From NCBI RefSeq assembly GCF_964355755.1, contig NC_092675.1:26268412-26332411 (forward strand): a DNA stretch of 64,000 bases. Reading direction: 5' to 3'. This document shows positions 49,901 through 60,647 of the stretch, in pieces; within the stretch, counting starts at the first letter, position 1; each line of letters starts with the position of its first letter. This DNA is from Antedon mediterranea (taxonomy: Eukaryota > Echinodermata > Crinoidea > Comatulida > Antedonidae). Position numbers and translations under genes: made by a program. The notes beneath the pieces were generated by a model. It worked only from the letters and a program-made list of their open reading frames with translations. It had not been told where the DNA came from and made no database searches.

Positions 49901-51709
49901 TCAGGGGGACAATACATCTTTAATTAACATAGAGGAACATAGAGTTTAAAATAATTTAAGTAAGATCCCAGCTAAAAATAATATGAGGAATCATCATTGC
50001 TGGCGTGAAACATGCGGTATTGTTACGTAATAAATTGAACAGACTGAGGCAGTATTAGGTACGGTATGCTCTTGAAAATAAAACGTTATAGGCATATTGA
50101 TTGCAAACTTTCATGCTTATTTTGTATAGCACCATTGTCTTTAGTCTCGTCTGGACTGTAATAACTCGCTTCTGTACGGCCTACCAACTTCTTATCTGTC
50201 TCCTCTTCAACGAATCCAAAATTCCGCCGCAAGACTTATCACTGGCACTAAACGACATGAACATATTTCTCCTGTTTTACGTGACTTACACTGGTTGCCT
50301 GTTGATCAGCGCATTCGTTTTAAAATCCTGTTGCTGACATATAAGGCCATCAACGGATGTGCTCCAGCCTACATATGTGACATCATTACTCCGTCAACCA
50401 ACTCTTCGCTTCGTTCATCCAGCAGACTTCTTCTAAAACCTGGACCCCGTTCCAGAACTCGGTTTTACGGTGATCGTGCTTTCGCTGTCGCAGCCCCAAA
50501 ACTCTGGAACACTCTACCACTCGAAATACGCTCATCAAAATCTGTTTTTACATTTAAAACTAAACTCAAAACTCATCTTTTCAGAGAAGCATAATCGCAC
50601 GCTACTACTTGCACTGATCTTGGAAAACACAGCGCTTTGAAACCTTTGTCTCTTGCGCTTTATAAATGTTATTTATTATTATTATTATTTATTTAGAAAA
50701 TTCATATTGTAGGCTATATAGCTTCTTTTTCCCATTCCTTCAGAAATCTTCATCTTTCACTGTGACGCAATACCAAGTTACGGATTGGCCAGTTGACCAA
50801 GACACTCCCGAGCAGTTGGAAACATTGTTGCAGGTGTATGAAATGGTTCAGTCCTCGCACACCTCTGTTAGAAACAGAGCAAATCCTATTGTAGTTCATT
50901 GCATGTAAGTACAAGCAACGAAAATAGCCATTAAACGGTGTTTTATTATATTTACGGGACAGTTTGGGCCATTTGCAAATGTGGTCCACAGAATACAGTT
51001 ATTATGTTGACAGAATAGATTGCGTCAAAATAATTGATTATTTCATCAAAAAACTACATTCTGTTCAATCAATTTTCCCAATAAAATAATGTCATGTCCC
51101 TACTCGCGCCCCGTACATAGGCGCTCTGGCATACTATTTAAACAGTAATATGTATCAGCTGTAAATGAATAGCATAATAGCAACCACCTTGTCAAGCCCA
51201 AATTAATGGAAGAACGTTTTACTTACTTAGACTTAAAAGGTAATTATTTGAGTATTTTTACCATTAATAATAGAATAATTATAATCTAAATATTAAATGA
51301 TTTCTTGGAATTTTAACTGCACAGTATTTTTAAGAATCAAGTATTGAATTTGTATAGAAATGGTATTGGGCGAACTGGAGTTTATTGTACAATCACAGAA
51401 GCATTGGATAAAATGAAACAGGATGACGTCATCGATATTTTCCAATGCGTTAAACGGCTTCGTGGAAATCGGCCAGGATTGGTTACAAATGTGGTAAGTA
51501 AACGAACTAACAATGATTGATATATAACAATAATCAATAATAAGTGAATTTGCTTCCCCTAAAGTACCTAATACTGGCAAAACAGTTGTTTCCAGTCTAT
51601 AATATGAACGTCTTTCTTACAAAATGTTCTGTCATTGCAGGAACAATACGAAATGTGTTATGATCTAGTGGAGGCCTACCTTCACCGATTCGCAACGTAT
51701 TCAAACTGA
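33455..51709 (+). CDS. Gene C: Tie-like ectodomain receptor tyrosine phosphatase with two PTP domains, carrying an LTR element
   Basis: A 29-exon model sums to 4059 nt (1353 codons including TGA) with all phases matching gene B. Domains: signal peptide, Ig1, Ig2, EGF x4, Ig3, FN3 x2, transmembrane segment, D1 (Cys about 991), D2 (Cys about 1284). No inactivating mutation is seen in any exon. An LTR retrotransposon at 39832-44459 lies in the intron between the stop-transfer exon and the linker exon, and starts four bases after the exon end. A piggyBac-type MITE and a LINE fragment sit in a D2 intron. It is the closest relative of gene B and likely has the same role, if splicing survives the insertion. 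Confidence 0.87.
35314..36905 (+). CDS. Gene C exons: four EGF-like repeats
   Basis: Exons 35314-35448, 35916-36065 ([17 protein letters not shown]), 36311-36451 and 36777-36905 (CECHRTGRC). EGF3 is three codons longer than in B, through extra residues before SSCAYPW. Junctions are all phase 1. Confidence 0.85.
37255..37530 (+). CDS. Gene C exon: third Ig-like domain
   Basis: Homolog of 21150-21428 with the conserved core [15 protein letters not shown]. Phase 1-1, one codon shorter than in B. Confidence 0.8.
37662..38827 (+). CDS. Gene C exons: FN3 domains 1 and 2
   Basis: 37662-37970 (FN3-1; [33 protein letters not shown]), then 38294-38367 and 38593-38827 (FN3-2, split in phase 0 after ITWT). 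Same lengths and split as gene B, apart from small indels. Confidence 0.83.
39195..44781 (+). CDS. Gene C exons: transmembrane segment and juxtamembrane region, split by the LTR element
   Basis: Exon 39195-39306 encodes the stalk and helix ([18 protein letters not shown]). Exon 39763-39827 encodes [10 protein letters not shown] and ends AAG G in phase 1. Exon 44591-44781 encodes the acidic linker (FLYENVHVD). The donor after 39827 now reads GTAATG; before the insertion it would have read GTAAGG. The intron would have been about 131 nt and is now 4763 nt. Confidence 0.78.
39430..39515 (-). mobile_element. Possible tRNA-derived SINE head
   Basis: On -, GGTCTAGAGGTATGAACGCC resembles box A plus an anticodon stem, and GTAAGTTCCACCC resembles a decayed box B. 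In the gene C intron after the transmembrane exon. No second copy is in the window. Confidence 0.3.
39832..40416 (-). repeat. LTR (3' LTR of the antisense element)
   Basis: 585 bp, TG...CA ends. On - it contains TGAATAAACAATATAG, a likely poly(A) signal, about 80 bp before its end. Confidence 0.92.
40813..41665 (-). CDS. ORF in LTR element: putative RING/PHD-like zinc-finger protein
   Basis: The main frame is 40813-41556 (247 codons from Met). Its C-terminal half has a cysteine/histidine series CQIC ... DC ... CC ... FHKNC ... CLNC, which fits a RING-variant or PHD-like finger of the CxxC-(n)-CC-x4-HxxC-(n)-CxxC type. A second frame, 41384-41665, overlaps it and gives a basic stretch ([10 protein letters not shown]) upstream of the main Met, so the true start may lie there with a frame change. 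TATAAATA on - near 41905 could be an internal promoter. The function and origin are not recognised; it does not resemble Gag or Pol. Confidence 0.5.
42634..43053 (-). CDS. ORF in LTR element: hypothetical protein, 139 codons
   Basis: Reads on the sense strand of the element, first after the primer binding site and leader repeats. It is polar and Asn/Lys-rich with a C-terminal [10 protein letters not shown]. No family is recognised. It sits where gag would be expected but has no CCHC knuckle. It may be a decayed gag or an unrelated captured gene. Confidence 0.35.
   Translation of the reverse strand: MQSDTLTHPTKFEPLNVQPYIDCVENNMGLAAPFQMKEEQIKEQTNLIMTAPNDSSMTLNRGRFKAGHFQVLVSYSKPTSAKRNTDKTKHESNDRKFWWNIDRYNDTDKLIKEIINDKQIPISGSPKRFIKRLYNATNY
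43541..43745. repeat. Two tandem copies of about 102 bp in the LTR element leader
   Basis: TCTTCCTCGATTATCTT starts at 43541 and again at 43643, and the copies share most of their length (CAAATATAATTTCAGCTTG). A looser repeat of TTCAAACAACGAATTAAA lies at 43330-43440. Both are upstream of the ORFs in element sense. Confidence 0.75.
43875..44459 (-). repeat. LTR (5' LTR of the antisense element)
   Basis: 585 bp with no difference from 39832-40416 by eye, which implies a recent insertion. Followed directly by GTAAGG, the original gene C donor sequence. Confidence 0.92.
45086..47419 (+). CDS. Gene C exons: PTP domain D1, catalytic
   Basis: Exons 45086-45173, 45455-45531, 45703-45739, 45857-45954, 46063-46185, 46300-46451, 46870-47005 and 47270-47419. 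They encode [49 protein letters not shown] (Cys about 991) and QTPEQYVFIY. All classical PTP catalytic motifs are present. Exon 46063-46185 is two codons longer than in gene B. Confidence 0.87.
47856..51709 (+). CDS. Gene C exons: PTP domain D2, probably inactive
   Basis: Exons 47856-47955, 48208-48272, 48814-48948, 49386-49517, 50744-50904, 51358-51493 and 51641-51709 (TGA). The signature is HCINGIGRTG with WPVDQ in place of the WPD loop, as in gene B. The acceptor of exon 48814 (ATATACAAAG) has almost no pyrimidine tract, unlike its gene B homolog (TTAATTGCAG). Confidence 0.83.
49575..49923. mobile_element. piggyBac-type MITE with TTAA target duplication
   Basis: Perfect ends TTAAAGATGTATTGTCCCCC (49575-49594) and its reverse complement (49904-49923). 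Read as TTAA plus a 16-bp terminal inverted repeat, this is the piggyBac arrangement. The 341-bp body is AT-rich with no ORF. It lies in a gene C D2 intron. Confidence 0.8.
50125..50690 (+). pseudogene. 5'-truncated CR1/L2-type LINE, RT C-terminus and (ATT)n tail
   Basis: The + frames give [20 protein letters not shown], then [20 protein letters not shown] and [17 protein letters not shown], ending KTHLFREA. This is the usual C-terminus of CR1/L2-type LINE proteins. One frame change lies near 50150. The 3' end GCGCTTTATAAATGTTATT runs into (ATT)n at 50668-50690. In a gene C D2 intron. Confidence 0.85.
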
Positions 51710-51892
51710 TGACGTTACACTACCAAGTTCATATCTTACCGGTCTTTTTATATACACAATCATTGTTTTAATATATATATATTTAGGCAAATTGGATAAC
51801 CATAAGCGAATTCATTCACTATCTTTCTTAAAGGTGATAATCCCGTTCACAAGACAAACATATACACAAGATGGAGTGGAGTTGTAATTTTG

Positions 51893-51983
51893 TCCTTAGA
51901 AAATATCCTGACTTGACAGGACTTGAACCCAGGACTCTTGAATTGGTAGCCCATTATCATAACCACCAAGCCACAACTCCAAT
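51893..51983 (-). mobile_element. tRNA-derived SINE head
   Basis: On -, GGAGTTGTGGCTTGGTGGTTA holds a box A and GGGTTCAAGTCCTGTC holds a box B, spaced as in a tRNA. The acceptor ends do not pair well and there is no clear anticodon loop, so a SINE head is likelier than a tRNA gene. Confidence 0.5.
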
Positions 51984-52799
51984 AACTAATTACAAAAAAT
52001 CCTTCCTGTTTTAAATTACACCACTGCTACCGGATTTCATTTTCATTTGTTGTTATTATTATACATTAATTATGCAGCCATTTTACTCAGCTTTGCTCTC
52101 AGCAATATATTATTCAGTACAATATTATGCTTACATACAACATACTAATCGTATTATTTTTTTTTAGAGGCCTTTATAACATACCTGGTTGTATTCTTGG
52201 AATGTTATTGGTCAATCACGTGTCATTTGGAATTAACCCTAACTAATGAAAAAGTAATATAATGGTGATAATGAACGTGCAATGCACGTTCAGCTGCTTA
52301 TTGTAAACTTTGTCTATATAACTATTCTACTCCGCGTCTAGAGTTGAGAGACTTCCTTTTTTAATGGCCTAGCTCCCCGTCCTAGCATTCGTACAATGAT
52401 TTACGATAAATAAATTGAATGCGTAGGTGTGTTATAAAACAAATAATAAATATCCAACTCATAGGCCTAAACATTTATTATTTGTATAATATGTTATATT
52501 TGAAAACTAACCAGTTGTATATATTTATCTTCCTGTTTCTTTACTTCGGTAACAACATGAAACTTTTTGCCAATTTCCATTTAATTATAGTATATAATAG
52601 TAATATTACGTAGTATTGTAAATAATTATTATGATGCCTTAACGAAACAGTAACAAACCTCAAATTTCGAATCAGGTGTCAAGGAATATTTTGAGTAATG
52701 AGAAAAATTTATGTTTATTCTTTCTTCATTATGTAATACCAGATGAAACATAGTCAACTACATAGTCAATACACGCAATTCGAATGATTATCTTTTACT

Positions 52800-52956
52800 T
52801 AAATATACAAATAATTTGATCAAGAACTCTATTAAATACCATGGAGCTAAATTATGGAATTCAATCCATGTAGATTTTAAAACTACAAGCGCATCTATAA
52901 CTTCAAATTTAAATTAGTATACAAGAACTATTTACTTTCTAGATATGATGAACGTT
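52800..52956 (+). pseudogene. LINE protein C-terminal remnant
   Basis: The + frame gives NNLIKNSIKYHGAKLWNSI, then after a frame change FKLVYKNYLLSRY. GAKLWNSI...K.YLLSRY is the usual end of many non-LTR retrotransposon proteins. Broken and short. Confidence 0.6.
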
Positions 52957-54335
52957 AAATATATATTTCATAAAACCAGTTAAGATCGGATAAATAGAAT
53001 GTGTAGCTTTGTTTTCTTTTGTATATTATTAGTTTATGTAGTTTTCTTTTTCGTATTTAATGTTATATCTTGGGGTGGGTCGAACTTAAAGTCTTTCTGA
53101 TTTATATGGCTCTCCTACCACATGACAGAATACTTTATATTGTATTTATATACAATGCTATGAATTAACAAACTAGTTTAACAATAGGTCATTGTATATT
53201 ATCATGTATGTTATATTGTGGAAATTAAATTTAAATTGAACGTCATCAGACATTATCATGACATTGTTAATTGTTACATAAACGTATTGAAAGCTTATGG
53301 TATGTTGGATCTGTATGTGCTACTAGTCTATGCATGTACTTGAAGTAATTCTTGATTTTAGTGTGTGTGTAATATGGAAATCAAATGTGAAATCTTATGT
53401 CTTAGTTTTTTCTCAAAACATTGCGATTGTTCAATTCTTCTCTTCCATCTTCATCGATGTTGTTCGCATTGGACTTGAATCAATTCTATTGTTTTTTTCT
53501 CCCTACCCATTCCTTTTTTTTTTGAAAAAATTGATAGACTGGTGTTTATTACTAGGCCTAATGCTAAACGAAGATTATACTTCTTCCTTTCTCAAAATGA
53601 TTCACTGCTAAACGTGATAATTCAGATGATTGGTAAAGAAGTTTTGATTTCTTTAAAACGACTTTATTCATTATATTTCATTTTTTGTCCCAAATTTGAT
53701 CACAATTCTTCATATTTTGATTGTGTGTTGCCTTTTATTCAAAAGGGTCACACAACCACGTAATTAAAAATAGGGATATAATTACATTATTAATAAATAA
53801 CTCATTAAGGAATGAATTTAAATAAATAGAAAGAACAAGGAGAGATGGAATCAAATAGAAACAAACACTGTTTCAGGAAGTATAACTTTTAAAAGGTATC
53901 TTTTGGTATTTGATTTACATCATGTTTATTTTATGTATTATGTATGAGCTAAAACATTACCTACTTCAAGTGATATACTACATTAATACAGGAACTACAT
54001 AAAACAATATAGATAATTGATGATAACGTAAGTACTTTTCAAAAATATATTAAAACAAGATAACATAGTAAATATAAAACATTTGTATATAGAAAGATAG
54101 TTAAACAAAAAGTGGACTACTTTAGATAGATGAGTATCGTCAAATATCACTTAACATTCATTCATTAACAGTACAACAATGCTTCTGAGTAGTAGTGTAA
54201 ACTTAGTATGCAAATTTTGGAAATGTAATCGTTTATGTTATTATGATCATATGTTGAACTTTTATCAATAGAATAATATGGTAAAAATGGGTTTAAGTAA
54301 ACTTATTTTTAACTTCTTTTAAAACTTTTTTACCT

Positions 54336-54615
54336 CAAGGACTCCAATGGAAAAAACATGAGTTATTGGTTTTCTTGGACGATCCTGATCGAAATCACGT
54401 TTTTATCACCCTTTTTTCATCTCTTTTATGATTTTTTTATGGCTTTTTAAATATTTTAAAAATATTTTAAACATTGATTTTATACGGTTTTAAATGTTTT
54501 AAAATATTCTTATAATTGTTTTATATGTTGTTTTTTATACTATTTTATTCATGAACCTTTTTACTTGTTTTATGTGATTTTGATTAAATAAATGAATGAA
54601 TGAATGAATGAAAGT
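54336..54615 (+). mobile_element. Possible LINE 3' UTR with (GAAT)n tail
   Basis: CAAGGACTCCAATGGAAAAA ... TTCTTGGACGATCCTGATC, then T-rich sequence and AAATAAATGAATGAATGAATG at 54588-54612. Resembles the 3' UTR and microsatellite tail of LINEs; no coding part. Confidence 0.4.
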
Positions 54616-54755
54616 AATAATTTCATGAATATAATGAACCAGATTAAGCAAAAGGGAACATTATACAGAAATTGAATTGTTATATGTCATATTCGTTACG
54701 ATTTACCGCACTGATACCTTTTATAATTGTATCAGAAGTAGGCCTGATGTTTCAA

Positions 54756-55085
54756 ACTTTCAAAGTAATATTGAATGATTGATGTTTATCATTTGATTGT
54801 GTAACATACTGTTGTTGTATAAGTACCCTCCATCCACCTTTTTTCACATTACAGTTTCATGTACAACATCAGATAAAGGACGAGTTTTGTTTTGACATGA
54901 AGATAAAAAAAACAGCAATCCTAGCCTATTAAATAATACAAAGTGAAACTTTCAAATTATTATTGATTTGATTGATGTTTATCATTTGATTGTCAACATA
55001 CTGTTGTATAAGTACTTCCATCCTCTTTTATTCACATTATACTTCGACGTCGGGTAACGGACGATTTTTTAGTTGACATGACGCT
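54756..55085 (+). repeat. Local tandem duplication upstream of gene D
   Basis: The block GATTGATGTTTATCATTTGA ... ACATACTGTTGTATAAGTAC ... TTCACATTA occurs at about 54756-54905 and again at 54946-55085, with divergence. It lies about 0.5 kb upstream of the first coding exon of gene D and could be part of its promoter region. Confidence 0.6.
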
Positions 55086-55513
55086 AAGCTATGTAAGTAG
55101 ACTATTCTTAATCTTATCAAAATGAGGTTATGTTTCAGAAATTTTCTTAACAGGCCCACTAACCATAACCAAATAATTTGTGAATTCACATCAGTAGGTT
55201 TCTTCTCTGTGTTGTCTTCGATTGGTATAATTAAGCCAATTTTGATTACACAACCGAGTTAATGTACTTTCTTATATTCCGTTTTAGCATACGTACTTTT
55301 GGATAACGAACGTATTTTCTGTATCTTAACTTTTATAAAATGTCAGCATTACTTTTTACTTTAAACTTCCTCTTAAAAGGAGAAATAAGGAATAATATGC
55401 ATCGTTCAAAGTCAATTTTTAATCAAATGGTTAAATTAATAATGATGTGCAAAGTGAGGAAAGAAACACAGACAAATTATAATTCATCGCCTATTTCTTT
55501 TTAACAGAAAATC

Positions 55514-57894
55514 ATGATCGTTAGAATTGTAATTTTGATGCACGTTATATGTTCCTGTTTGGGTAGGTTATAATGTCAAATTAATTAACTTTTATGATTT
55601 TTTTCCCTATAAAATAAATAAATACATTGCTATAATCGCTTCAATACAATGTTTTTGTTCAGCTGAAATAAAAATAAACATTTAACTTCATGATTCCAAC
55701 ATGACGTAATAATAATACTATTTTTATTCTGTCATGTTATGTATATAATGTCTAATCCGAATGTAGACTATATAATTAGGTGTAAGTAGGTAAGTTAATT
55801 TTTTTTATTAATAATTATTTATATAGTCTAAAAAAATTATGATCGGATCGTCTAGAGGATGATGGTGATCACGTTAGCCATCAAATTATTTTTTTAAATA
55901 TAATTGGGCCAATTGTTTTCATTATTTTATTGCATTTGATATTGATCAGTACATATACAATTATTTTATTTATTATTATTATTTACTGTCTCAGGAACAA
56001 GTGGCTATATAACCGTTTTGAACTTATATCCGCAAAGCAATACTGACCACAAATACCAATGTTACACTCCTAAAGAATTCCCTGATGGTAGTAGCTTGAG
56101 TTTTGGTAGATCATTTGCAATAAGAAAAGATGAAGATTTGAAAGAAACGCAATGGAACGGAGTGCCGCGTGTGAAAAATAAATATGTTATAGATGATCCA
56201 CCGGTAGGCATGGGAGTATACTACTGCAAGGCAATTGAAAATAATATCATCACAATCGTTCAAACTACAAAAATAAGAAATGATGGTAAGTCAATCCTTC
56301 AGTAACATTTAGTTCTGTAGACAGTACATTAGATAAGCAGTTCAAAATTGTTAGCATTAACATTGAATTGTATAGTTATATAATAATTGTAATAGTAATA
56401 CATATTATATAATGCTAAATTTAAACCCAATTGTTTTGTCTCCTAGCCCTAATTATTAATGACCATGGAAAAATGTGTAATTATTTTGAATTTAATAAAT
56501 TATACATACATTTCATCCTAATACACATCTGTGTATAACTAAAGTGGCGTATGGAAATTGGTTGCTTAAAGTGTTCTCCAACAATAATTAAAAGTTGTGC
56601 GCCGAGTGAATGGGATAGAATAATCAATTGAAGTGCAATAGCTCGAAATATTAGTGACATGCACTTTAAAAATGCATCAATCTTGTAACTGATCTACCAT
56701 CAGAAAATATACATCCTTTGTACATTATGGTAAACTATAACAAGAGTTGATTGATAACACAATTCAATATTTTACAGTGATCCTTTAATAATTTTCTTGA
56801 AAGAATAATTGACACTACTAAAAAATTTAAGCAATTTTTAAAATTAAATATCTGTAAAGTAATAAATAAACTGTCTTATTGTTTTAACAGCCTTAATAAC
56901 GCCAACACATTCTAAAAACACAGTAACTGTAAATGTTTGGGAAAATGTCACAATTGGATTCAACACTAATTTAACAAGTGATTTAGTGTGGAGGAAAAAT
57001 GGCTCTACACAATTAATGATTGGAATGGAAAAGAGCATGACCTTTGACCCAGTAGAGACCAGTGATGCTGGAGTTTACGAGATGTATGAGGATGGTAACC
57101 GGAATGATAAAAGACATGCATTTATCAAGTTGATAGTACGAGGTAAATACAATTATCGCCTTAGTTTGAAGTCAACCAAGGATTAAAAAAAACCAATATG
57201 TTTTATTATACTATCAGTACCATAATATATCAATCAATCAATCGTTCGATTTATATAGCGCCATTCCAACATTCATTGCTCATGGCGCTGTAGAAAAAAT
57301 CAGAAAAGGTGAGTTTTGAGTAGTGACTTAAAGTGACTCAATAACGATGTGTGTTATATATATAACCTACTAATCCTCAGTTAAAAATAATTGACAAGTA
57401 CAATCATAAAATAGGCAAATTAATATAAAAATATGTATAATATAATGTTCAGTTCTTTTAAATCGATGTGCTATGTTTAGTTTAATTTAAAGTTTTTATC
57501 CCTTTTTTTGTAATCATATTTTGGTGATTTTACATAATTGCTACTAGAAAAAATAAATGTGTCACCCAACGAAAGAGAAATAGAAATGTACAGCGAAAAA
57601 AACAAAACTCTAGATATTAAACTATTCATATTTACGATGTCCATCTTCCATCTCACCTACGGAAATGGTAACACAGAGAGACTTTATTTTCTATCCCCAT
57701 TTGTTTTTAAATTCATAATGTAGTAGAGTATAAGTATAGTATGGAATTTCGTTTGATAGGGTGTCCACGTCATAAATGGGATCCACCTGATTGTACTGGT
57801 GACTGTGAATACTGCTATAATGGAGGTGTTTGTGATGATAAAACAGGATTATGTATCTGTGCACCTGGATTTATGGGATCAACATGTGAATATG
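55514..57894 (+). CDS. Gene D: fourth Tie-like receptor, N-terminal exons only
   Basis: Four exons: 55508-55562 (ATG 55514, MIVRIVILMHVICSCLG), 55995-56285 (Ig1; LSFGRSF, MGVYYCKAI), 56891-57142 (Ig2; [21 protein letters not shown]) and 57760-57894 (EGF1; CPRHKWDPPDC, CICAPGFMGSTC). All phases match the paralogs and there is no stop. The expected EGF2 exon is not found in the next 6.1 kb, which hold two antisense LINEs. The other genes have introns up to 4.5 kb at this place, so the gene may simply continue past the window. Whether it ends in PTP domains cannot be seen. Confidence 0.8.
57230..57345 (-). mobile_element. LINE 3'-end fragment
   Basis: On -, TACAGCGCCATGAGC ... GGCGCTATATAAATC runs into an (ATTG)n tail. 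The GCGC..TATA(A)AAT end is shared with the LINE ends at 50655 and 61860. In the gene D intron after Ig2. Confidence 0.5.
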
Positions 57895-58923
57895 GTAAGA
57901 ATTTTGAACATCTAGATAGATAGACACACCGCTCGTGTCGAGTTTACACCGCTCATTATATCGATAACTTCCAGTTCCAATATATCTGAATGTAATGCTT
58001 ATTTGTACTGCATTTAAACTTTGAATGGAATTTTATACATGTATACATGTATTATGTGAATGAACTTCTCCGACGACAGACGCCACACATTGATTGACCT
58101 GACATAGGTTGGTTAATGGTCATCGAAATCTAAAGCTCCTTGAGATAATAAGTCACACATAAAGTAATATTTAAAGTAATACGTCCGAGAGTTAGTACAG
58201 GTCATTAGGATGCTCTCTTTCTTCTTTTTCTGGTACGAATTTGCTATTCTCCGTGCCTCCTCGCCTATTACACAACATGGCAACTCCAGGTGATATTAAA
58301 CATTAGGTCAATTCCACAATTTTTTTGTTATTTTTAAAATTGTCAACTGTTAGCAATCTTAATATGTTTACGTGGTAAGAAAAATTATTTCCATTAAAAA
58401 AAATGATATTTAGAAAACTTAAAAAATAAATCAATATGAGGTTTAATTAAATTCTATAACAGACAACTAAATACATGTCATTTCTTTTTAGAATTAAAGA
58501 ACTAAATATATTGTTAGAGATTTTGTTTTAAAAAATAGAATTAATCCACATAGAAATATTAGGGAGGGGCCAACAGAAGTATTAATAATTTTATCGGGTT
58601 GTTACCAAAAAACAACATTTTTTTAAATCTAATTAAGAACAATTACAATATTTTCCAAACTATTAAAAAATATAGCTTTACATACACTTCATTCATTCTG
58701 CTTTTATTCAATATTTCTCTTTGCAGAATATATAAAATAAAACTGAATTGCGAGAGATTTACATATAAAATTGGTACAAGCTTTCAAACATCAAAATTTA
58801 CAACATTAAAAAGTTAAAAAGTTTAAAAAAAATATTTTTAAAAAGGAGATATTACACATGGAAGAAACTGATGAAAGTACTTATTACTTATTATTATTAT
58901 TATTATTATTGTTGTGTTTATTT

Positions 58924-60647
58924 TGGTTTATTAATGAGTCTACACAGTGCTGGGAAACATGAGTTGTTGAATCTTTTAGTATTGCCATATATTTCACTTT
59001 GCTTCTTAGCATTCCTAAGTATCCTGCCACACGTTTTGCCTCTCAATTTAGGAAGTGCGTTAGGGACGATTTTGTTAAGATTTTTAGCAAAATCAAAAAG
59101 AATATCTTCTCTTCTTTGATCTAAAAATTTAAGATTAGTTTAATTGCTTGATCATAGGATGCATATTTTTGTCCGAGAATTATTCTACATGCGCGTTTCT
59201 GTATAGATTCAAGCTCCATGGACTGTGCTATGGTTAAGGCAGAGTGCCATACCGGACACGCATCAGTTACAGGTCTTATGTGGCTAATATACATTTGACG
59301 CAGATGGTTACAAGGCATTCCAAATCTTTTTAAACATGTCAACATATGTAATCTGTTACTGGCTCTATTAACAACATCGTGGATATGCATATTCCATTTC
59401 AGATCATTAGTGATCTGAACCCCAAGTAACTTTAAACATTCAACATTGGTTATTTTTATATTATTTATCGTAAATGATTTAACAATGGGTTGAGATTTGG
59501 CAAAAGAAATGTTCATAAAGTTAGTTTTTTCAATATTAATTATCATATTATCGTCTTTGGTCCATTGTGATAGTTCGTTTAATTGATCTTGAACATTAGG
59601 CGGGGTTTTCTTGTTGTGAACTTCACATATTGAAAAATCATCTACATACTTCCACCGATTTGGGAAGTCTCTAAGCGAATTGTTAACCATTACTTGGAAA
59701 ATTAAGGGACCCAGTTTCGTCCCCTGAGGAACTCCGCAAGTTATTCCTTGCCAGTTTGAAAAACCGCCATTGAGTTTCACTCTCTGTTTACGTTCGCTCA
59801 GAAAATCACAAATCCACGGCATCAATTCAGGTTGAACTCCAATATCAATTAACTTCTTGACAGCGATTGTATGATCAATTAGGTCAAACGCTTTACGAAA
59901 ATCAACTGCAATAACCGTTGCTTCGTGTCCAGGTTTATCAAGACCTTGAAGTAAATAGTGTAACATGCTAGTAAGATAGTGACTTGTAGACGCTCCTGTG
60001 CGATTTCCAAATTGCATTTCGTCTAATTTAGGCGCGATCTTGGGTTTTATCCATGACGAGAAAAAGTGTTCTAGCATGCGTACAAAAATTGGTGTAATGG
60101 ATATGGGTCTGATTTGAGTTAAGTTAACCGGTCCTTTCACTTTAGGAAGTGGGGTTATGGTCGCCTCTTTCCACTTGCGCGGGACTATGCCTTGCGAGAG
60201 TGATGCGTTGTAGATGTCAACTAACGGTGATGCAATTTCAAATGCGAATTCTTTGATGACGCGAGGCGGTAGATCACCCGGGGCAACTGATTTGTTGCAG
60301 TTTATTTTCTGAAGCTGATGATACACCTGCCAGAAGTTGAGTGTCGGTGCATAGCCACAAGGAAGGTATGATGGTAGACTATTAGTTTGTAGGGGTTCAA
60401 TCTTCTGGCATATATTCGCCAGGTAGTTATTTATTAGTTCGCAAATTTTAAGCGGATCGGTTTCTTCAGTTTCTAGATTCAACACCGATTTCTTTTTATT
60501 CGTACCGCATATTTGGTTAACTTTTTGGAACCACTGCTTTGCGTTAGTGTTTTGCAGATTGTTAACTTCGTATTTGTAGTATTTAATCTTTGCTTGTTTG
60601 ATTTCCCAAATTACTTGGTTTCTAAGTGTACGGAAATGGCGGGACAT
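58924..60647 (-). pseudogene. LINE reverse transcriptase domain and C-terminus
   Basis: Main frame 59121-60647 (508 codons): TPLPKVKGP, RPISITP, VDFRKAFDLIDH (first catalytic Asp), GVPQGTKLGPLIF and KYVDDFS (YVDD box with the other two Asp), then the thumb. After the stop at 59121 the protein continues in another frame (FLDQRREDILFDFAKN ... LRGKTCGRILRNAKK) to about 58924. Catalytic residues are intact, but the frameshift separates the RT from the endonuclease. Confidence 0.88.

Larger units (their letters stand above)
51710..55507. other. Intergenic region between genes C and D
   Basis: AT-rich. Supported contents are the SINE head at 51893-51983, a LINE remnant at 52800-52956, a LINE-like 3' end at 54336-54615 and a local duplication at 54756-55085. 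Other stretches show no structure that I can name. Confidence 0.5.

Noticed and set aside
46870-51493. Gene C as a pseudogene
   Set aside because: No stop, frameshift or lost catalytic residue was found in any of 29 exons; only splice strength is in doubt.
58871-59119. 82-codon ORF on the + strand
   Set aside because: Antisense to the frameshifted C-terminus of the LINE reverse transcriptase and its (AAT)n tail.
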